NCBI GenBank assembly: GCA_043806735.1
Contig: JAZDGR010000105.1
Location: 9,816 to 73,815 of the forward strand
Reading direction: 5' to 3'
DNA length: 64,000 nt
From: QYOJ01 sp043806735
GTDB lineage: Bacteria > Bacteroidota > Bacteroidia > Bacteroidales > FEN-979
The notes under the pieces are model-generated. The model had not been told where the DNA came from, made no database searches, and saw nothing but the letters and a program-made list of their open reading frames with translations. The position numbers and the translations under genes are program-made. Below, piece by piece: positions 25,914 to 33,695 of the stretch. Position 1 is the first letter of the stretch. Every line of letters starts with the position of its first letter.

Positions 25914-27302
25914 TTAATTCGTTTGACGGAGAACATTGAACTTCATTTTCTTGTTGCCGGCATTTTTATGCATGTTACTGTCGGAAACCTGTTTAGGAAC
26001 CATTGAATCTGTTTTCCCGGGAGTTGTCTCTTTTACTTTGTATTTTTCTAAGATGTCGGGGGGCAGCATGATCAATTTCAAATCTGCTCTATCTTCCGGG
26101 GCGATCAGAAGAACTTCATCTTCTTCAGTCAGTCCTTCTTTGACGATGATCTCATTATCGTTGCTGAGTCCGACCACGATCTGTTGCCGAATAACCCGCG
26201 ATCCGTCTTGTTTGTAAACGAAAGTAGCAGTGTCGTTATTAAATACTGCTTCGAGGGAAATGAAACGGACGCTGTCGATAGTTGCTGTAAGAATGGTATT
26301 TTTTGTTGTCATAGCCGGGCGGAGGATGGAGTCAAATTCATTGACAAGAATTTTAACCTCAAATACTTTTGCATTTGAACCTTGGAGTTGTTCCCCGATA
26401 TTGGCAACTTCAGTTACTTTGCCGGTAAATTTTTTCTCAGGGAAGGCATCGATGCCGATTTTTACGGATTGGCCTACCTTCACCTTGCTGATGTCAATCT
26501 CATTTACATAGGTTTTTGAGATCATTTCGGAGAGGTCGGGTAGTTCTGCCACGATATTATCCCATGCGCTGACTGTTGCCCCGACTCCCATTTTATTCCC
26601 ATCCCAGTTTCTTCTGTATATAACCATTCCCGATTTGGGTGCTATGACGGTAAACGCCTGGAGGACTTCTTGCATTTGCTCAAGTTTACGTTGCGCCTGG
26701 TTATAGGATGCGGTCACTTCCTGCATGTTGGCGACTGCTTTCTGGAGCCGTAATTCGTAATTCTTTTCAGCTTGGTCGAAGGCTCGTTCTCCTTTTTCAA
26801 GATCTATCTGAACCTGGCGGATCGTAGCCGGGGGTTCATATTTCGATTGGTCGAGTGCGATTTTCTTCTCTTCCAGGTTATACTGGAGGTTAATCAGTTC
26901 ATCGCGGGCGTTGCGTAGTTCCAGGGATGTATCGAGTTTGGTTTTAATGAGCTGGGATTCATATTTTTCAAGATTGGTCTCTTCGTCTTTGATGCGGTTA
27001 GATATTTCGGTCCGATCAAGTGATGCAACGTATTGCCCGGAGTCGACCACCGTTCCGTCGGGAATGATATCCTGGATTTTTACCTGCCATATCTGAACCT
27101 GGCGCAATCCTTGCGGGCCATAGATTTTTTCGGAACTTTTCGCAATCAACTCGCCGGTAGTGGTAACTTCGATAGGGAAGCTTCCGTATTTCACCGCAAC
27201 AGAGACTTCCTGGGTTTTATCCGGTTTTGAGAAAATGAAAAACAGAATGATTGCCAAAAGTATAAACCCGGCAAAAATATAGAGGTACCTTTTTGCTGTC
27301 AT
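25914..27302 (-). CDS. HlyD/MacA-family periplasmic adaptor
   Basis: 462 aa membrane-fusion protein. N-terminal anchor (YLYIFAGFILLAIILFFIFS), split lipoyl domain (QIWQVKIQDIIPDGTVVDSG and TVIAPKSGMVIYRR), a long helical hairpin between them (about residues 105-215), then beta-barrel and membrane-proximal domains (VKVGQSVKIGIDAFPEKKFTG). The C-terminal 50 residues are polar and disordered. First gene of the adaptor-permease-TolC operon, 66 bp downstream of gyrB. Confidence 0.93.
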   Translation of the reverse strand: MTAKRYLYIFAGFILLAIILFFIFSKPDKTQEVSVAVKYGSFPIEVTTTGELIAKSSEKIYGPQGLRQVQIWQVKIQDIIPDGTVVDSGQYVASLDRTEISNRIKDEETNLEKYESQLIKTKLDTSLELRNARDELINLQYNLEEKKIALDQSKYEPPATIRQVQIDLEKGERAFDQAEKNYELRLQKAVANMQEVTASYNQAQRKLEQMQEVLQAFTVIAPKSGMVIYRRNWDGNKMGVGATVSAWDNIVAELPDLSEMISKTYVNEIDISKVKVGQSVKIGIDAFPEKKFTGKVTEVANIGEQLQGSNAKVFEVKILVNEFDSILRPAMTTKNTILTATIDSVRFISLEAVFNNDTATFVYKQDGSRVIRQQIVVGLSNDNEIIVKEGLTEEDEVLLIAPEDRADLKLIMLPPDILEKYKVKETTPGKTDSMVPKQVSDSNMHKNAGNKKMKFNVLRQTN

Positions 27303-27368
27303 AGAAAAGATGTGTTAAACACACAAAGATATGCGCTCGTTATGAAAAGACCAAGTGAAAACGATAGA

Positions 27369-29330
27369 TCAGGCATCAATATTGGCGTACCTGGCATTTT
27401 TTTCGATGAACTCCCTTCGGGGCGGGACATCATCGCCCATGAGCATGGAGAAAATACGGTCGGCCTCGGTTCCATTTTCAATGGTGATCAACCGGAGGGT
27501 GCGGTTTTCGGGGTTCATAGTTGTGAACCAAAGTTGTTCCGCATTCATTTCCCCGAGGCCTTTATAGCGCTGAATATGAATACCTGACTCCTTTCCCTGC
27601 GCCGTGAATTCGGAAACAATATTGGCTCTTTCTTCATCGGTCCAACAGTATTTCTCAAAGTTTCCTTTTTTAATCAGGTAGAGAGGGGGAGTGGCGATAT
27701 AGACATGTCCGTTTTCGATCAACTCTTTCATATACCGGAAGAAAAAGGTCAGAATCAGGGTAGCGATATGGCTTCCGTCCACATCGGCATCGGTCATAAT
27801 AATGATTTTGTGATATCTGAGTTTTTCCAAATTAAGGGCTTTGCTGTCTTCTTCGGTCCCGATAGTCACGCCTAAAGCAATAAAGATGTTTTTGATCTCT
27901 TCACTTTCAAAGATCTTATATTGCATGGCTTTCTCTACGTTGAGGATCTTCCCGCGAAGGGGAAGGATAGCCTGGTAACGGCGGTCTCTTCCCTGTTTGG
28001 CAGTTCCACCGGCGGAATCCCCTTCGACCAGGTATATCTCACACTGAACAGGGTCGGTTTCGGAACAATCAGCTAGTTTCCCCGGCAGACCAGAACCGGA
28101 AAGGACATTCTTCCGCTGGACAAGTTCCCTGGCTTTTCGTGCGGCATGACGGGCGGTGGCAGCGAGAATAACTTTGTTCACGATGGTTTTGGCCTCTTTC
28201 GGGTGCTCTTCCAAGTAATAGGAAAGAAGTTCGCTCACCAGTTGATCCACCACGCCCATCACTTCATTATTTCCCAGTTTGGTTTTGGTTTGCCCCTCAA
28301 ACTGAGGTTCCTGGACTTTCACTGAGATTATAGCGGTCAGGCCTTCCCGGAAGTCATCCCCACTTATATCAAATTTGAGTTTGGAAAGCATCCCAGATTT
28401 TTCGGCATAGTTTTTCAGTGTTCTGGTCAATGCCCGGCGGAATCCGGCAAGATGTGTCCCCCCTTCATGTGTATTGATATTATTCACGTAACTGTGGATA
28501 TTCTCGGAAAAAGAAGTGTTGTACTGCATGGCGATCTCCATGGGAATTCCGTTACGTTCCCCTTCAATTGAGATGGGTTCCGGAATTAGTTTTTCCCTGG
28601 TGGCGTCGAGGTAATTGATAAAATCGATCAATCCGTAAGAAGAAAAGAACGTTTCAGAGAGGGAGCTTCCATCCTTATTTATTTCACGTTCGTCAATGAT
28701 TTTCAGGGTAAGTCCTTTATTGAGGTAAGCCAATGCCCTCAGCTGGGAGGCAAGAATTTCATAATCATACTGTTCGACGATAAAGATAGATGTATCAGGT
28801 TTGAAGGTAGTCTCGGTCCCGTTCCGGCTTGTATCCCCGATAATTTTGATGTCGTAAACGGGTTTCCCGCAGGAGTATTCCTGCTGATAGATCTTCCCCG
28901 AACGGTGCACGGTAACTTTCAGGTGAGAAGAGAGGGCATTTACCACTGAAACTCCAACCCCATGGAGACCACCGGATACCTTGTAGGTATTTTTATCAAA
29001 TTTCCCTCCGGCATGCAGGACGGTCATCACCACTTCCAGCGCTGATTTCTTTTCTTTTTCATGAAAATCGACCGGGATTCCCCTGCCGTTATCTGTTACA
29101 GTGATGGAATTATCCTTATGAATGATGACTTCAATGTAGGTGCAATAACCGGCCAGGGCTTCGTCAATGGAATTGTCTACCACTTCGTAAACAAGGTGGT
29201 GCAGCCCTTTGACATTGACATCTCCTATGTACATGGCAGGTCGTTTTCTCACGGCTTCGAGACCCTCCAGAACCTGAATGTTATCTGCTGTGTAATTCCG
29301 GCTCGCCAGATCTTTTTCTATGTCAGTCAT
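27369..29330 (-). CDS. gyrB: DNA gyrase subunit B
   Basis: 653 aa ATPase subunit of gyrase, introduces negative supercoils with GyrA. GHKL ATPase motifs: VYEVVDNSIDEALAG, DNGRGIPVD and GGLHGVGVSVVNAL. TOPRIM: YLVEGDSAGG and IMTDADVDGSHIATLIL. The C-terminal part has QRYKGLGEMNAEQLWFTTM. The length is usual for Bacteroidota, without the E. coli insertion. The Arg-rich start RKRPAMYIGDVNVKGLHHLV is the typical N-terminal arm. A weak TAGATTTG box lies at 29364-29371 on this strand. gyrA is not in the window. Confidence 0.97.
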   Translation of the reverse strand: MTDIEKDLASRNYTADNIQVLEGLEAVRKRPAMYIGDVNVKGLHHLVYEVVDNSIDEALAGYCTYIEVIIHKDNSITVTDNGRGIPVDFHEKEKKSALEVVMTVLHAGGKFDKNTYKVSGGLHGVGVSVVNALSSHLKVTVHRSGKIYQQEYSCGKPVYDIKIIGDTSRNGTETTFKPDTSIFIVEQYDYEILASQLRALAYLNKGLTLKIIDEREINKDGSSLSETFFSSYGLIDFINYLDATREKLIPEPISIEGERNGIPMEIAMQYNTSFSENIHSYVNNINTHEGGTHLAGFRRALTRTLKNYAEKSGMLSKLKFDISGDDFREGLTAIISVKVQEPQFEGQTKTKLGNNEVMGVVDQLVSELLSYYLEEHPKEAKTIVNKVILAATARHAARKARELVQRKNVLSGSGLPGKLADCSETDPVQCEIYLVEGDSAGGTAKQGRDRRYQAILPLRGKILNVEKAMQYKIFESEEIKNIFIALGVTIGTEEDSKALNLEKLRYHKIIIMTDADVDGSHIATLILTFFFRYMKELIENGHVYIATPPLYLIKKGNFEKYCWTDEERANIVSEFTAQGKESGIHIQRYKGLGEMNAEQLWFTTMNPENRTLRLITIENGTEADRIFSMLMGDDVPPRREFIEKNARYANIDA

Positions 29331-29464
29331 AATCAGTCAGTTAAATAAATTTATATATCTGTACAAATCTACAAAAAAAAGAAACACAAAATCTTGAGAA
29401 ATACCAGTAAAATCAAGGATTTTATTAACAATTTCCAGTGAATAATGCAGGCGAACTAAATACC

Positions 29465-30517
29465 TCAGGAATATTTGAGAAAGTTGAGGATCAAATCTGC
29501 TGCGTGACCATCTCCAAATGCCTCCGATCTGGGAGCGGAAAGAGGTGGAGAATTGACAGCTTTTACGATGACATCAGGATCGGTGCCGGCGACTTTATTC
29601 CAGCCGTCGAGCAGGGTTTCCAGCCATTCTGTTTCAGTGCGCAACGTGATGCAAGGGATCCCAAGAAAATAGGCTTCTTTCTGGAGCCCTCCCGAGTCGG
29701 TCAGCACCTTTTCAGCTTTCATTGTCAGGGCAATCATTTGAAGATAACTCACAGGATCTATCAACCGGAGGTTTGCCGGAGCGGAGAAACTAGAAATGAT
29801 TTTCCGGGTGCGTGGATGGATGGGCAGGATGACCTGAAAGGGAAGTGCTCCGAAGGCTTTCAGAATGTTGGTCATGTGTTCAGAATGATCCGTATTTTCA
29901 GCTCTATGGATGGTTGCCAGGAAGTACTTTTCAGGGAGATTTTTTATCCTGTATTGATCCAGGTTGTTCAGAACCATCTCCCGGAAGTAAAGAAGCGAAT
30001 CATACATCACGTCCCCTGTAAACTTCGTCGATGATTCCAGCCCTTCTTTCTTCAGGTTATCAATCGCGGTTTGAGTAGGGGCAAAGAGCAAATCTGATAT
30101 CCGGTCTGTCACGATCCGGTTGATTTCTTCGGGCATGACGCGATTGAAACTGCGAAGACCTGCTTCCACATGAGCAACGGGAATGTGCAGTTTTGTAGCT
30201 GCCAGGGCACCGGCTACCGTTGAGTTTGTGTCTCCGTAGAGCAAGGTCCAATCGGGTTTCTCTTTCAGCAACACCTCTTCAATTCCTTTCAGCATCATGC
30301 CGGTTTGCCAGGCATGACTTCCTGACCCAACACCAAGGTTATAATCCGGTTCCGGGATATGGAGTTCTTCAAAGAAGACTTTGGACATATTTTCGTCGTA
30401 GTGCTGACCGGTATGGAGGATGATCTCCCGGATGCCGGGATACGTCAGGATGACACGAGAAACGGTTGCTGCTTTGACGAACTGGGGACGGGCCCCGATC
30501 ACAGAAACGATCTTCAT
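29465..30517 (-). CDS. wecB: UDP-N-acetylglucosamine 2-epimerase (non-hydrolysing)
   Basis: 350 aa from ATG 30517, where MKIVSVIGARPQFVKAA begins as in all relatives; the open frame upstream runs back toward rnpB. Interconverts UDP-GlcNAc and UDP-ManNAc for surface polysaccharide. Motifs: LLYGDTNSTVAGALAA, AHVEAGLRSF, PEEINRIVTDRISDLLFAPT, the SGG nucleotide site in DSGGLQKEAYFLGIPC, and RTETEWLE. It begins only 21 bp downstream of the rnpB 3' end on the same strand, so read-through from rnpB may contribute to its expression. Confidence 0.95.
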   Translation of the reverse strand: MKIVSVIGARPQFVKAATVSRVILTYPGIREIILHTGQHYDENMSKVFFEELHIPEPDYNLGVGSGSHAWQTGMMLKGIEEVLLKEKPDWTLLYGDTNSTVAGALAATKLHIPVAHVEAGLRSFNRVMPEEINRIVTDRISDLLFAPTQTAIDNLKKEGLESSTKFTGDVMYDSLLYFREMVLNNLDQYRIKNLPEKYFLATIHRAENTDHSEHMTNILKAFGALPFQVILPIHPRTRKIISSFSAPANLRLIDPVSYLQMIALTMKAEKVLTDSGGLQKEAYFLGIPCITLRTETEWLETLLDGWNKVAGTDPDVIVKAVNSPPLSAPRSEAFGDGHAADLILNFLKYS

Positions 30518-30568
30518 GTGGATCTCATTAAAAGTAAACCAGCAGTTCTGTAAGCGGGATTCTGTCCT

Positions 30569-30605
30569 CCTGGTATGGGCGACCCGCTGGGTCGCCCATA
30601 CCAGG
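30569..30605. repeat. REP-like perfect palindrome inside rnpB (3' variable helix)
   Basis: A 17 bp perfect inverted repeat around a 3-base loop, core gggcgacccgctgggtcgccc. It inserts a long hairpin near the RNA 3' end, at about the position of variable helix P19 (placement inferred). Confidence 0.7.
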
Positions 30606-30804
30606 GTTCTGTCATTTATCTGCACCGGACGTCACCGGCCGGCTGGAGCGACCTACCCCTCCCGAAATCCGAAGATCCTGGCGAGCCACCAGGTGGTTTA
30701 CACCATCGGGATATACGTGGTCTTTCAACCCATGAGGTTTACCCTTCCGACCGGTTGCCCGGCCGGAACGTGGTCTCTTACACCGCGTTTTCACCCTTGT
30801 CTCT

Positions 30805-30829
30805 AAAGGTGACCCGCCGGGTCGCCCTT
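30805..30829. repeat. related palindrome inside rnpB (P12-like helix)
   Basis: aaaggtgaccc and gggtcgccctt flank a 3-base loop, with one G-U type mismatch. The core shares ggtgaccc/gggtcgccc with the 30569-30605 palindrome. It occupies the variable helix that precedes the aagggtgaaa core block. Confidence 0.65.
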
Positions 30830-30973
30830 ACAGGCGGTTATTTTCTGTGGCACTAGCTGTGTCCCGATCAAATCGGGACCCTTCCCGTTAAGAAGCATGG
30901 TGCTCTATGTTGTCCCGACTTTCCTTCCCGATTGGTAAAAACCATCGGGACGACAGTCCGAACTGCTGGTGTG

Positions 30974-30981
30974 CAAAGATA
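30974..30981 (-). promoter_or_regulatory. -7 box of the rnpB promoter
   Basis: CAAAGATA (TATCTTTG on the minus strand) ends 5 bp from the inferred RNA 5' end, as expected. A second copy sits at 30983-30990. No clear TTG is seen at -33. Confidence 0.5.
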
Positions 30982-31003
30982 GCAAAGATAGCTGACATTT
31001 CTC

Positions 31004-31011
31004 TACCTTTG
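31004..31011 (+). promoter_or_regulatory. -7 box of the MATE gene promoter
   Basis: TACCTTTG, 20 bp before ATG 31032, divergent from the rnpB promoter. No clear TTG at -33. Confidence 0.4.
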
Positions 31012-31031
31012 CACCCTTTTACCGGATTGGA

Positions 31032-32397
31032 ATGAAGGATTTGAGTTACGGGAACGAAGGAAAGCTCATCTTCCGATTTGCTATCCCGATGTTGCTTGGA
31101 AACGTTTTCCAGCAGCTCTATAATGTCGTGGATGCCATCATCGTGGGTAAATTCATAGGGAACGAGGCACTGGCTGCTGTCGGAACCTCCTTCCCAATCA
31201 TTTTTATGCTGATCTCTTTCATTATTGGGATCACCATGGGTTTTACGGTCATCATCTCCCAATATTTCGGAGCCAAAGAGATGGACAAGGTGACTAAGGC
31301 GATCAACACGCTGTACCTTTTTATCTTTGTTTCTTCCGTGTTAGTTAGTATAGCAGGGAGCCTGTTAAGTGAATCCATTTTTCGTCTGATTGACCTGCCT
31401 GTCCAAATCATTCCCCAGGCCAAGCTTTTTCTGATCATTTATTTCTCCGGGGATGATCTTTCTTTTCGGATATAACGGAACCAGCGCCATCCTACGCGGT
31501 CTCGGGGATTCCAAAACACCGCTCTATTTTCTGATCGGATCGGTCATGCTGAACATCGTTCTTGACCTGGTTTTTGTACTCGTATTTGGCTGGGGAATTG
31601 CCGGTGTGGCTATTGCCACCGTAATTTCACAAGCTGCGGCATTTATTGCACAGATCCTCTACCTCAACAGATACCATACTTTTTTAAGGTTTTCGTTTCG
31701 GGAATTGCGTTTTGACAGAGCGATTTTCAATCAGGGGATCCGAATCGGACTTCCGACAGGGTTCCAGCAAGGATTCGTCGCAGCCGGGATGCTGGCTCTT
31801 TACTGGATCGTAAACCAGTTCGGGGTAACTGCCAATGCCGCATACAGCGCAGCGGGAAGGATCGACAGTTTTGCGGCTATGCCGGCAATGAGTTTCAGTG
31901 CTGCTTTGAGCGCCTTTGTAGGGCAAAATCTGGGCGCCAATCGACTTGACCGTGTGAAAAAAGGGCTGACTTCGACGCTCCTGATGACCGGAGGGATCTC
32001 CCTGATAATTTCCCTGATCACTGTTTTTTTCGGGCGTTATCTCATGATGATGTTCACCAATGATCCGGAGGTGATTGAAATCGGGAAGGCTTACCTGATC
32101 ATTATCGGGGCTTTTTATATTCTTTTCTCTTCGATGTTTATCTTACATGGGATGTTGCGTGGTGCCGGGGATACTTTTATCCCGATGATCATCACCCTTC
32201 TGTCACTTTGGGTTGTCAGGGTACCGGTCGCATTTCTTCTTTCCAAAGTTCCTTCGATAGCACTGTATGGCGTTTTCTGGTCTATCCCGATCGGATGGTT
32301 TGCCGGGGTGGTCCTTGCAGGTCTCTATTATTTGGCAGGCCAGTGGAAACGGAAAGCAGTAGTAAAATTTGATGCTGAAGGGAAAAGAATAACCTAA
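31032..32397 (+). pseudogene. MATE-family multidrug/Na+ antiporter, frameshifted
   Basis: Twelve-helix MATE exporter split in two frames. The first part (31032-31475) holds the N-terminal helices, with AIPMLLGNVFQQLYNVVDAI and IISQYFGAKEMDKV. The second (from 31453) starts MIFLFGYNGTSAILRGLGDS KTPLYFLI and continues to the end. In intact relatives the join reads YFxGMIFxFGYNG. Here it falls at the GGGG run 31449-31452, where deleting one G restores one continuous protein of about 454 aa. So a one-base insertion in a homopolymer breaks the gene, or the run was misread. Both halves are otherwise well conserved. The 3' end overlaps the convergent glycosyltransferase by 4 bp. Confidence 0.85.
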
Positions 32398-33695
32398 GCG
32401 GAAATCCGGTTCAAGACATCAACCAGTTTTTGTGTGAGTTCTTTTCTGGAATAACTCCCGATATTCCTGCTTTCGGCCTGAAGGGTTCCTTTTTTGAAAC
32501 GGTTGTAATAGGTGAGAATATGCTCCTGAAGAGTCGCCTGATCGCCGTGTCCGGCGATGAATCCCGCGCCGGTTTCCTGCAGAATCTTTGCGGCATCCCC
32601 ATCGGGAGGCCCTAGGCTCAAAATAGGCCTTTGGGCAGCCAAATATTCAAAGAACTTCCCGGTCAGGATCATCTTTGCATTCGGAGTGTCGTTAATAATT
32701 AGCAAAAGAACCTGGGATTGCCGTTGACAGGTGATGACCTGATCGTGAGGCAGATACGGGATCCGGTTTAGAAATCCTGTCAGGCCGGATGTCTCCAAGG
32801 ATTCTGATACCGTATGATCGATTTTGCCAACCAGTTTAATCTCGAGATCCTCCCGGAAGCCTGGCGTGGTTTTCACCAGGGTACTGAGCGCACTCCAAAG
32901 AGAAACCGGATTGCGCGTGCTGACCAGGGTACCGATATGCGCAATGGAGAACTTCCGGTCGGGTTCGGGTGGTGGTCCCGCAGGGATATCTTCTGTATCA
33001 AAACCGTTTGTAATCACATCATACTTGCGAGGGAAGATCAGGTTGAAATCAGAAGCCATTGTGTCGCTGATTACGGTAACTGCCGAAGCAGAACGAAGAA
33101 CAGCTTGTTCCAGTTGTCTGTGTTTTTGGTCGGATTTTCTGGTCAGTTTCAGGTCTTTGTAAAAGTCAATGTTTGTCCAGGGATCCCGAAAATCGGCAAG
33201 CCAGGGAACGTGCTGACGCCGGGATACCCGTAACGCTATCAGGTGGAGCGAATGAGGGGGACCTGTCGAAATTAGAACATCCACCGGGTGTTCCATGAGG
33301 TACCGGTTCAGGTATTTCACAGAGGGGTTGATCCAGAATTTCCGGGCATCCGGGATAAAGAAATTACCGCGAATCCAAACAGCGATATTTTCAAGGATCG
33401 GGTTTTGCTTCTTTTCCGAGAGGAAGGCCGCATTGATCTTTTCCTCTTTTTTCCGGCCAATGAACCGTTTGTAAACAGTATAGGGTTCCCATATAGGTTG
33501 TTTCAGGATGGTGAGGTTTTGCGGGATATCCTTCTGAAGCGAGAGGTCTGTTTCGGGGTATTCCGGTTTTTCGGGAATGTAAAGGACTGGTTCCCAGCCG
33601 AAGTCCCGAAAGTATTTGACGAATTTCAACCAGCGCTGTACGCCAGCTCCTCCACTCGGAGGCCAATAGTAAGTGATGATCAGGGCTCTTTTCAT
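32394..33695 (-). CDS. family 4-like glycosyltransferase
   Basis: 433 aa from ATG 33695, which overlaps the upstream YfhO stop by 4 bp; a start at 33710 is possible but less likely. GT-B fold: the N-terminal MKRALIITYYWPPSGGAGVQ RWLKF acceptor-domain motif, ADFRDPWTN, then the donor domain with IAHIGTLVSTRNP and a C-terminal GKFFEYLAAQRPILSLGP (the E-x7-E-like region). It likely transfers a sugar to surface polysaccharide or lipid carrier; specificity cannot be read. Coupled to the YfhO gene. Confidence 0.92.
   Translation of the reverse strand: MKRALIITYYWPPSGGAGVQRWLKFVKYFRDFGWEPVLYIPEKPEYPETDLSLQKDIPQNLTILKQPIWEPYTVYKRFIGRKKEEKINAAFLSEKKQNPILENIAVWIRGNFFIPDARKFWINPSVKYLNRYLMEHPVDVLISTGPPHSLHLIALRVSRRQHVPWLADFRDPWTNIDFYKDLKLTRKSDQKHRQLEQAVLRSASAVTVISDTMASDFNLIFPRKYDVITNGFDTEDIPAGPPPEPDRKFSIAHIGTLVSTRNPVSLWSALSTLVKTTPGFREDLEIKLVGKIDHTVSESLETSGLTGFLNRIPYLPHDQVITCQRQSQVLLLIINDTPNAKMILTGKFFEYLAAQRPILSLGPPDGDAAKILQETGAGFIAGHGDQATLQEHILTYYNRFKKGTLQAESRNIGSYSRKELTQKLVDVLNRISA

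Larger units (their letters stand above)
30539..30969 (-). ncRNA. rnpB: RNase P RNA, bacterial type A
   Basis: Catalytic RNA of RNase P, which matures tRNA 5' ends. Read on the minus strand, P1 is formed by ccagcagttc at the 5' end and gaactgctgg at the 3' end. Between them lie the conserved core blocks in order: gaaagtcgggacaacatagag, cagctagtgccacagaaa, aagggtgaaa, gtaagagaccacg, gggtaggtcgc and gcagataaatgacagaa. Two variable helices hold long near-identical GC palindromes (30569-30605 and 30805-30829). Ends are set by the P1 pairing and may be off by a few bases. A -7 box lies 5 bp upstream. Confidence 0.95.

Noticed and set aside
29438..30034. 198 aa open frame antisense to wecB
   Set aside because: Shadow of a strongly conserved epimerase gene; no start context or homology features.
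30612..30794. Short open frames inside the 30.5-31 kb region
   Set aside because: The region is the RNase P RNA gene; the frames are accidental.
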